From M3007 sp044347755 (GTDB lineage: Bacteria > Bacteroidota > Bacteroidia > Chitinophagales > Saprospiraceae), in contig JBIKUE010000137.1 in NCBI GenBank assembly GCA_044347755.1, positions 1 through 11,821 on the forward strand: a DNA stretch of 11,821 nucleotides, read 5' to 3'. The notes under the pieces were generated by a model, which did no database searches, was not told where the DNA came from, and saw nothing but the letters and a program-made list of their open reading frames with translations. Below are positions 7,401 through 11,821 of this stretch, in pieces. The position numbers and the translations under genes are program-made. Each line of letters begins with the position of its first letter. Positions within the stretch are counted from its first letter, which is position 1.

Positions 7401-8340
7401 GTTTTAGGGAAAGGATATGACTTTCGTTTACACGATAGTCCATTCCTTTGTTTTGACGCACCCAATACATCATTTCTCTGCCTTTCGTTGTGGAAAGTAT
7501 AGTGCGAGGACTGGAGTCATCTCCCATTAACAATTCGCCAGATTGAAGATCTTCCACACAGCGAAGGGAACCATCGTACATCAACACTTTAGTGCCTTTT
7601 GCCAGGCATTTTCCCATGCCCGGCCGGGCTGCCAAAATGATTAAATCTGAAGGCTGCCAACCTGAGGTAAGCCGGTCCAGATCCGTAAAACCGGTAGGTA
7701 CACCGGTAAGTCCGTCGCCTTTTTTAGAAAGTTCTTCAATCTGTTTGAGCACTTTGCTGCTCAGGGTACCCATGCTTTCATAAGAGCGACTCAGGTTGTT
7801 TTGGGTAATGGCAAAGAGTCCTTTTTCTGCTTCATCGAGCAGGTTAAATACATCCGTGGTATCTTCATACGCATCACGGATGGTTCGGGTGCTTACGCCA
7901 ATGAGTTCCCTTTGAATATGCTTTTGGGCAATGATACGAGCGTGATATTCAATATTGGCCGCAGAGGCAACCCGGTTGGTAAGTTCCACCAGATAATAAC
8001 CGCCGCCAATCTTGTCCAGCTCGCCGGCTTTTTTTAGCTCCTCCGTTACAGTGAGCAAATCAACCGGATTGGAACGTTCGAACAATCGAATGACTGCCCG
8101 ATAGATATGTTGGTGGCCTTCCAAGTAAAAACTCTCCGGACGAAGGATATCCATCACCATAGGAAGCGCTTCCCGATCCAGCATCAGGGCTCCTAACACC
8201 GCTTCTTCCAAGGGAACAGCCTGGGGTTGCACTTTACCAAAGACAAAATTGGATAACCCCTCCTGGTTGGAGGTATTGCGACGGCGACGGTCGGATCCGC
8301 CTTGTTGGTTGCCTTGAGGAAAATTATTGGATTCGTTCAT
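4489..8340 (-). CDS. dnaB: Replicative DNA helicase DnaB with two inteins
   Basis: The precursor has 1,283 residues; removal of the two inteins leaves 511, the usual DnaB length. DnaB is the hexameric ATP-driven helicase that unwinds DNA at the replication fork. Extein parts: a basic, low-complexity N-terminus (1-35), the DnaB N-terminal domain (about 38-145, from AVPLEEAVLGALMLDREAL), linker, then the RecA-like core. Walker A is AARPGMGK (237-244), interrupted after Lys and resumed as TSMVLAVAL at 586. Walker B is IIIIDYLQLM (about 685-694), followed by ALSQLSRAVE and SDLRESG, interrupted after G756 and resumed as SIEQDADIVS at 1188, then VAKHRNG with the likely arginine finger. It ends DEDIPF, as is common in Bacteroidota. 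There is no Shine-Dalgarno, and the start ATG is supported by a -7 box 25 bases upstream. The frame is intact throughout. Confidence 0.97.
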   Translation of the reverse strand: MNESNNFPQGNQQGGSDRRRRNTSNQEGLSNFVFGKVQPQAVPLEEAVLGALMLDREALPMVMDILRPESFYLEGHQHIYRAVIRLFERSNPVDLLTVTEELKKAGELDKIGGGYYLVELTNRVASAANIEYHARIIAQKHIQRELIGVSTRTIRDAYEDTTDVFNLLDEAEKGLFAITQNNLSRSYESMGTLSSKVLKQIEELSKKGDGLTGVPTGFTDLDRLTSGWQPSDLIILAARPGMGKCLAKGTKVLMYDGSLRCVEDLQSGELLMGDDSSPRTILSTTKGREMMYWVRQNKGMDYRVNESHILSLKRSRNEGPHSAGDVLNIPVKEYINKSNKFKTNYKGYKVAVEFASKPFTVHPYFLGLWLGDGNNSSSTITTNDTEVVDFLHSYSEDLGLTLTPRKIQSGKCPQYTITNDRQHAMGYSLHGMLKEIGVLHHKHIPESYLINNTVNRLDLLAGLIDSDGHYLSQSNGFEITKKEELLAQQIKFLCDSLGFRTSIAKKKAQIASIGYESTVWRVRIYGNIERIPVRIKRKQPNPWKSRVNWQVTGIKVEPDCIDDYFGFELDGNGLFLLEDMTVTHNTSMVLAVALNAARDFNKGVALFSLEMASTQLVQRLISMESEIPATKFRNGKLEDYEWQMLQSTVERLNSVPIFIDDTPGINIFELRAKCRRLKMQYDIQIIIIDYLQLMTGSTEGNRGGNREQEIGSISRALKGLAKELNVPVIALSQLSRAVEVRGGSKRPQLSDLRESGCLTGDTLLTDAISGKRITIKELTDRPHQTPFTSLGMDDHLKVGPQHLVKAFYSGQKQVFELTLHSGRRIKASANHPFFKINGWTALENLEVGDRIATPRKITISSPSNPLSKLELTLLAHLIGDGCILPRSPYHYTSADWTNIEAVNTCARELFGIEARVVPQGNWWHTYLPSPYHLTHGVKHPITKWYEKLGLERVRSFDKRLPDELFQCDESHIEHFLHHLWATDGNISWKTTHKDRQPALAIYYGTTSAILAEQVQHLLLRLGIQSSVKITQKGNHRPSHNIWIEGKENQARFLNQVGCFGARGAKIPTMQLALEAINGNPNNDTIPKEAWQGVISDAKAEAGLSWRTFSSKLETAYSGSSLHQSGISRARMQRVETILPTESIANLAHSDIYWDKIKSITPLGVEDVYDATVLEVHNFVANDFIVHNSIEQDADIVSFIYRPEYYQILEDENGQSLKGIAEFIVAKHRNGALDTVKLKFTDTFAKFSNLDDPSFAGLQDPLSGPFQPSVITRQSRMNDEDIPF
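4780..6072 (-). other. DnaB intein 2 (431 aa, LAGLIDADG type)
   Basis: This protein-splicing element occupies precursor residues 757-1187. It starts with Cys (CLTGDTLLTD) and ends with His-Asn (NDFIVHN), and the next extein residue is Ser, so all class 1 splicing residues are present. Block B is SANH at intein residues 72-75. The endonuclease has two LAGLIDADG-like motifs, AHLIGDG (119-125, acidic D124) and HHLWATDG (221-228, D227), so it looks catalytically complete. Residues about 330-380 may be an extra DNA-binding segment. The insertion point, SDLRESG / SIEQDAD, and the length match the site used by the cyanobacterial Ssp and Rhodothermus DnaB inteins as I recall them. The ending YWDKIKSI...VHNFVANDF is also of that type. 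Confidence 0.95.
6586..7608 (-). other. DnaB intein 1 in the Walker A motif (341 aa, LAGLIDADG type)
   Basis: This element occupies precursor residues 245-585, between the Lys and Thr of GMGK-T. It starts with Cys (CLAKGTKVLM), ends with MTVTHN, and is followed by Thr, so the splicing residues are all present. Block B is NESH (intein residues 61-64), with Asn where Thr is commoner. Block F is FGFELDGNGLFLLEDM. Two endonuclease motifs are clear: GLWLGDGN (123-130, D128) and LLAGLIDSDG (215-224, D223). Until it splices, the helicase cannot form a nucleotide-binding P-loop. It is not closely similar to intein 2 outside the shared blocks, so the two appear to be separate acquisitions rather than a duplication (by eye). 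Confidence 0.95.
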
Positions 8341-8365
8341 TGGTTGGTGTGTGGAAACCTGAGTG

Positions 8366-8373
8366 CAAACCTA
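8366..8373 (-). promoter_or_regulatory. Candidate dnaB -7 box
   Basis: On the minus strand the bases read TAGGTTTG, matching TAnnTTTG, 25 bases before the dnaB ATG. No TTG lies at the expected 17-23 base spacing upstream, so only half of the promoter is supported. Confidence 0.45.
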
Positions 8374-8445
8374 ATGTAAAGCGCTTGATTTCTTTTTTTG
8401 AAACAATCCGTGTGGCAAGAATTCTGTGGAAAACCCGGGAATGAG

Positions 8446-8483
8446 ATGTGGATAAAGTGGAAAAATGTTCACTTTATCCACAT
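8446..8483. repeat. Perfect palindrome made of two DnaA boxes
   Basis: Arms 8446-8459 and 8470-8483 are perfect 14-bp reverse complements separated by 10 bases. Each arm contains a perfect consensus DnaA box (TTATCCACA) extended by AAGTG/CACTT, so the two boxes point away from each other. There is no T-run, and it does not look like a terminator. Confidence 0.85.
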
Positions 8484-8894
8484 GGGGTTTGAGTTATTAA
8501 CATTCTTGAAGCTTGTCCATTTTAGATGGGTTAAGGCTTGATAAGCATGATGTTAGCTATTTAAAATACCAGAATTTTGAAGGGCTAAAAATCCTTTCGC
8601 TGTATTTTTAAAGTTAAGTCCGGGTTAATTTTCCACAGTGCAAAAGTTTTTTTCTTTCATTTTAACCGCCCAAAATTAATCATTTTTGTTTTAAATTAAG
8701 TGTTGGATTCAAAAAAAAGATAAAACTAAATGAATGTAGAAATTTAACCTATACATTGCCGTATTCTCGCAAAATCTTCCATTTTATCATAAAAACGCAC
8801 AAATGACCGTTTGCTCAAAAAAACGACCGCTTTTTTTGAAACAAATATTGGTGCGAAATTTTGTTAAATTTTTGGTGCTTTTTTTGGGAAAAAA

Positions 8895-9833
8895 TTAAAC
8901 AATCTGCAACGCTCCAAAGCGATGTTGAAACCCTGCCCATCCTTGTTGCCCACCTGTGTGCAACGCAACTATGCAACTCCCTTCCTGAAATGCCCCTTTC
9001 GTAAGCAAATCAAAGATCCCATAAAGCATTTTTGCCGTATATACAGGATCGGGCATGATGCCGGTTTGTTGATGAAAAGGGTGCACAAAATCCATGACGT
9101 TATGATCCCATCGAGCAAATCCGCCGCAGATATAATCCGGAATCCATCTTATATCAGGTGTTTCCAACATTCCCGGAGGAAGCAACTGCCTGATGGTTTC
9201 CCATTCCAGATTGTCTGAACTTGCCGGAAAAACCCAGGTACTTCCTTTTGAAGCGGGCAGTCCTGCGGCAACACCCGCTGCGGTACAACCTGTGCCAGCC
9301 GGCGTACAAATATGAAGTGGCCTGTTCAGGCTTTCAGGTGGCAGTTGAGCCAGTATTTCGGCTGAAATGTTGGTGCAATGCAACACCGCATCCGGGGTGT
9401 TGCCTCCTTCGGGCAAAATATAGGCCTTTGGATAGGACGCTCTCCAATACCCATAGTCGTCTTGTTTATGGCTTGCATACGTTGCTTTAGGTAATGGAAT
9501 CAAGGTCATTCCATGGTCTGCACAGGTTTTAAGCGTTGGATTTTGAACATCAACATAAGTTCCCCGCAGGATCCCCACTGTTGGTATATCGAATAGGTGT
9601 CCGGCAATAGCTACCGCATGTAAGTGATTGGAAAATGCCCCGCCAAAGGTGATGATTCCATCCGGAAAGTGCTGTCTTGCCAGATCCAGCACAGGAGCCA
9701 GCTTTCGCGCTTTGCTTCCCTGAATATCCGGATGCAACAAATCATCCCGCTTGACGAAGAGTTGAATGTCTTTGTCAGCGCCGGGGTGCCCGGTTATTTG
9801 CTGAAGGGGAGAAACAGGTAAATGGAGTAACAT
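8895..9833 (-). CDS. PLP-dependent D-cysteine desulfhydrase / ACC deaminase family protein
   Basis: This 312-residue enzyme belongs to the fold type II (tryptophan synthase beta-like) PLP family. Known members cleave D-cysteine to pyruvate, H2S and ammonia, or 1-aminocyclopropane-1-carboxylate to 2-oxobutyrate and ammonia. Visible features are FVKRDDLLHP near the N-terminus, the PLP lysine in GSKARKL (K41), GGAFSNHLHA (64-73; S68, N69, H70), a Gly-rich phosphate-binding stretch TPAGTGCTAAG (177-187), PDPVYTAKM (261-269) and LHTGG (291-295). It is shorter than classical ACC deaminases (about 340 residues). Thr266 and Thr293 stand where true ACC deaminases have Glu and Leu, which favours D-cysteine desulfhydrase or another D-amino-acid activity. 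The gene is alone and divergent from rmlD. No clear promoter or terminator was found. Substrate uncertain. Confidence 0.85.
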   Translation of the reverse strand: MLLHLPVSPLQQITGHPGADKDIQLFVKRDDLLHPDIQGSKARKLAPVLDLARQHFPDGIITFGGAFSNHLHAVAIAGHLFDIPTVGILRGTYVDVQNPTLKTCADHGMTLIPLPKATYASHKQDDYGYWRASYPKAYILPEGGNTPDAVLHCTNISAEILAQLPPESLNRPLHICTPAGTGCTAAGVAAGLPASKGSTWVFPASSDNLEWETIRQLLPPGMLETPDIRWIPDYICGGFARWDHNVMDFVHPFHQQTGIMPDPVYTAKMLYGIFDLLTKGAFQEGSCIVALHTGGQQGWAGFQHRFGALQIV

Positions 9834-9918
9834 ATACCAAAACAGGATTTATGGCGTAAAACTGCGTATTTATTCTGATTATGAGTTTTGCATTTCACTT
9901 TTTGGCCTTTGGAGGGCA

Positions 9919-9926
9919 TACCTTTG
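9919..9926 (+). promoter_or_regulatory. Candidate rmlD -7 box
   Basis: TACCTTTG matches TAnnTTTG and ends 17 bases before the rmlD ATG. The nearest upstream TTTG (9901-9904) is only 14 bases away, so the -33 element is not well placed. The box lies in the 110-base gap between divergent genes, which holds no other recognisable feature. Confidence 0.4.
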
Positions 9927-9943
9927 TCGGGTAAATTTTCTGT

Positions 9944-10843
9944 ATGATTCTTGTTACCGGTGCAAACGGCCAGCTCGGCCAGTGTTTTCAGAAAGCAGCT
10001 GCTCATTATCCGCAAATTCGGATCGTATTCAAAAGCGCTTCCGAGTTGGATATTACCCAACTGCAGTCAGTGCGTCAAACCATCGCTCCTCTGGTTTCCG
10101 GAGAAGAGCCGCTTTGGGTAGTGAATTGCGCTGCATATACGGCAGTGGATAAAGCAGAAAGTGAACCGGTCAAAGCCGGCAAAGTGAACAGGTTGGGGGT
10201 AAAAAACCTGGCGCAGATATGCGCGCAGTATCAGTTGCCACTGATCCATTTCAGCACCGATTATGTGTATCATAGCAAAAACAATATGCCATTCCGGGAA
10301 ACGGATTCGGTACATCCCCAAGGTGTTTATGCCAAAACCAAACTCGCTGGCGAAAGGGCGGCCTTGCAATACCACCCCAACTTAACTATGGTAATCCGAA
10401 CATCCTGGGTGTATTCAGAGTTCGGCCATAATTTTGTGAAGACCATGCTCCGGTTGGGTGCAGAGCGCCCCAATCTGAAAGTAGTAGTGGATCAAATTGG
10501 ATCACCCACCTATGCGCCGGATCTGGCACAGAGTGTGCTTCAGATTTATCAGCAAGTCAAGGATGGAAAAGTGCCGCAGCAATCGTTGGCAGGCATCTGG
10601 CATTTTGCCAATGAAGGCGTGGCCAGTTGGTATGATCTGGCCTGTGCTGTTTTTGAATACCAAAAAATGGCGTGCAAGGTGATGCCCATTTCAACCAGCG
10701 AATATCCAACGCCGGCGCAACGACCACCCTTTAGTGTGTTAGATAAAAGCAAAATCAAATCTGTCTTTGGCTTGCAGATTCCCTATTGGCGAGAAAGTCT
10801 GAAAAAGTGCCTCAAAGAGATCGGTCTTACCCCAACGCATTGA
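9944..10843 (+). CDS. rmlD: dTDP-4-dehydrorhamnose reductase
   Basis: This 299-residue cytosolic enzyme of the extended short-chain dehydrogenase family catalyses the last step of dTDP-L-rhamnose synthesis, reducing dTDP-4-dehydro-L-rhamnose with NAD(P)H. The product feeds cell-surface polysaccharide. Visible features are the Rossmann motif TGANGQLG (5-12), VVNCAAYTAVDKAE (59-72), the catalytic set STD (104-106) and YAKTK (Tyr129, Lys133), RTSWVYSEFGHNF (152-164), DQIGSPTYAPDLA (183-195), and near the C-terminus PTPAQRPPFSVLD. Length and motif order match the family (also named rfbD). Unusually, the other rml genes (A, B, C) are not adjacent, so they must lie elsewhere. The start ATG sits just after a -7 box. 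The 3' end overlaps the convergent kinase gene by 17 bases. Confidence 0.95.
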   Translation: MILVTGANGQLGQCFQKAAAHYPQIRIVFKSASELDITQLQSVRQTIAPLVSGEEPLWVVNCAAYTAVDKAESEPVKAGKVNRLGVKNLAQICAQYQLPLIHFSTDYVYHSKNNMPFRETDSVHPQGVYAKTKLAGERAALQYHPNLTMVIRTSWVYSEFGHNFVKTMLRLGAERPNLKVVVDQIGSPTYAPDLAQSVLQIYQQVKDGKVPQQSLAGIWHFANEGVASWYDLACAVFEYQKMACKVMPISTSEYPTPAQRPPFSVLDKSKIKSVFGLQIPYWRESLKKCLKEIGLTPTH

Positions 10844-11705
10844 TTTCTTCTGCAGAGATAACAGGGGTTCCTCCTGCCTTGGTAGCTGTGAGCGCCCCCA
10901 GTGCATTTGCAAAGTGAAGACAGGCCGCGTTGGGTTTGCCTGCAAAATGCTGAAATAAAAACCCCGACAAAAAGGCATCGCCTGATCCAACGGTATCCAG
11001 CACCTGTACTTTCATTCCTGAAACTTCGGAATATCCTTCCGCGCTGAGACAGGCTGCGCCATTGCCGCCTTTGGTTACGATTAGCAAATCAAAACCAAAA
11101 TGATCCTTTAAGGATTGCATGAGGTCTTTTTCAGGGCCTTTAAAGCCATACCAGTCTGATAAAATACCCAGTTCTATATCGTTGACTTTAACCAGATTGG
11201 CTTTGGACAGCAGTTCTTCCAATAATATTTTGCTGTAGAAAGGCTCGCGCAGGTTTACATCAAACACCCGTAATGACGCCAGGTCGAGTAATTGAAGAAG
11301 TGTGTTGCGTGATAGCTCATTACGGCAGGCCAGACTTCCAAACACCAGCGCATCTGCCTGACAGACAGCTTCTGCCATGGATTCGGTTAGTTCAATGGCA
11401 TCCCAGGCAGCCGGTTGAACGATTTCGTAACTGGGAATTCCCTCGCTATCCAGATGTACATTAACGGTTCCGGTAGGGAATTGATGGTCTTTTTGCACTA
11501 AATCTGTGGCTACTCCCTTTTGTTCCAGAAATGCTATCAACTCATCACCCAGGTCGTCTGTGCCTACACGACTTATCATTCTGGAGTGCATGCCAAGGTT
11601 GTTGACCTGATAGGCCACATTCATGGGGGCGCCACCGGCCATTTTGCCGCCAGGCAGCAGGTCCCACAACACTTCGCCAAAACAAATAATCAAAGGTTGG
11701 TGCAT
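10827..11705 (-). CDS. PfkB-family carbohydrate kinase (fructokinase-like)
   Basis: The 292-residue product is a ribokinase/PfkB-fold sugar kinase, which transfers phosphate from ATP to a sugar hydroxyl in the cytosol. Visible features are ICFGEVLWDLLPGG (7-20), the sugar-binding signature GGAPMNVAYQ (24-33), VGTDDLG (47-53), FDVNLREPFY (148-157), KVNDIELG (173-180), TKGGNGA (211-217) and the C-terminal PfkB signature DTVGSGDAF (237-245) with catalytic Asp243. GGAPMNVA and FDVNLR are typical of fructokinases, but the substrate is not proven. The frame stays open to an ATG at 11765. I chose ATG 11705 because homology begins there and a good promoter (11736-11765) occupies the extra codons. The gene converges on rmlD with a 17-base overlap, and the two are probably not functionally linked. 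Confidence 0.9.
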   Translation of the reverse strand: MHQPLIICFGEVLWDLLPGGKMAGGAPMNVAYQVNNLGMHSRMISRVGTDDLGDELIAFLEQKGVATDLVQKDHQFPTGTVNVHLDSEGIPSYEIVQPAAWDAIELTESMAEAVCQADALVFGSLACRNELSRNTLLQLLDLASLRVFDVNLREPFYSKILLEELLSKANLVKVNDIELGILSDWYGFKGPEKDLMQSLKDHFGFDLLIVTKGGNGAACLSAEGYSEVSGMKVQVLDTVGSGDAFLSGFLFQHFAGKPNAACLHFANALGALTATKAGGTPVISAEEINALG

Positions 11706-11735
11706 ACGGATAAACGTAATTTGAATTTCTGGGGG

Positions 11736-11765
11736 CAAACATACCCGATTTGCCTGCCATTCCAA
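11736..11765 (-). promoter_or_regulatory. Bacteroidota-type promoter of the PfkB kinase gene
   Basis: On the minus strand, TTG (11765-11763) is followed after 19 bases by TATGTTTG (11743-11736), an excellent match to TTG-N19-TAnnTTTG. Transcription would begin near 11729, about 24 bases before ATG 11705. This excludes the upstream in-frame ATG at 11765 as the start for this transcript. Confidence 0.75.
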
Positions 11766-11776
11766 CTTTTGATCAA

Positions 11777-11813
11777 TAAAAAACCCGGCACAACCATAAG
11801 GCTGTTGCCGGGT
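11777..11813 (-). terminator. Rho-independent terminator of a gene beyond the right edge
   Basis: ACCCGGCA (11783-11790) pairs with TGCCGGGT (11806-11813), with a partly paired inner region. On the minus strand the stem is followed by a T-run (complement of 11777-11784), the expected form for a terminator of a leftward gene lying to the right of the window. On the plus strand it is followed by As, so it should not act that way. Confidence 0.7.
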
Positions 11814-11821
11814 AAAAAAAC

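Larger units (their letters stand above)
8350..8760. other. Candidate replication origin / DnaA-box cluster
   Basis: Non-coding DNA upstream of dnaB. DnaA-box sequences: GTTTCCACA (minus, 8350-8358), TTTTCCACA (minus, 8425-8433), TTATCCACA (minus, 8447-8455), TTATCCACA (plus, 8474-8482) and TTTTCCACA (plus, 8629-8637). The three on the left face left and the two on the right face right. Next to them is a very AT-rich stretch (by count, 13 GC of 60 bases in 8641-8700 and 15 of 60 in 8701-8760) that could serve as an unwinding element. The remaining bases to 8894 are AT-rich, with no gene and no convincing RNA. The same boxes could instead control dnaB. Confidence 0.55.

Noticed and set aside
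4489..8340. Group I or II introns, or fusion of DnaB with unrelated proteins
   Set aside because: The insertions are in frame, encode full intein splicing blocks at both ends, and leave a seamless DnaB when removed.
8483..8894. Small RNA or small protein gene in the AT-rich gap
   Set aside because: No frame of useful length, no strong hairpin with a T-run, and no promoter-terminator pair could be supported.
11706..11765. 20-codon N-terminal extension of the PfkB kinase from ATG 11765
   Set aside because: The extension coincides with a well-formed promoter and lacks homology; the PfkB fold starts at ATG 11705.

Overview
The window looks like chromosomal DNA from a free-living member of the Bacteroidota, plausibly a Saprospirales- or Chitinophagales-like lineage. 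The evidence is a large surface protein built of SprB-type repeats with a type IX secretion (T9SS) C-terminal signal, several promoters of the Bacteroidota form TTG-N(17-23)-TAnnTTTG, and no convincing Shine-Dalgarno sequences. No transposase, CRISPR array, tRNA or rRNA was seen.

Layout: (1) 1-3903 (+), the 3' part of a gene for a secreted repeat protein whose start lies left of the window. (2) 4032-4250 (+), tatA, with its own promoter and a strong terminator. (3) 4338-4490, an imperfect 43-bp inverted repeat built on an octamer that ends inside the stop codon of the next gene. (4) 4489-8340 (-), the replicative helicase gene dnaB, interrupted in frame by two full-length inteins, each with a LAGLIDADG endonuclease domain. 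One splits the Walker A motif and the other lies 171 extein residues further on. After both splice out, a normal 511-residue DnaB remains. (5) 8341-8894, a non-coding AT-rich stretch upstream of dnaB with DnaA-box sequences, two of them perfect and arranged as a 14-bp-arm palindrome. It is a candidate oriC or a DnaA-controlled dnaB regulatory region. (6) 8895-9833 (-), a PLP enzyme of the ACC deaminase/D-cysteine desulfhydrase family. (7) 9944-10843 (+), rmlD for dTDP-L-rhamnose synthesis. (8) 10827-11705 (-), a PfkB sugar kinase that overlaps rmlD tail to tail. (9) A minus-strand terminator at the right edge that belongs to a gene outside the window.

The genes do not form one pathway. Most are single transcription units that alternate in direction. 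The part most worth attention is 4.3-8.9 kb: a helicase gene carrying two probable homing inteins, bounded by a long inverted repeat on one side and an origin-like DnaA-box cluster on the other. I did not find clear evidence for a wholly new multi-gene system.
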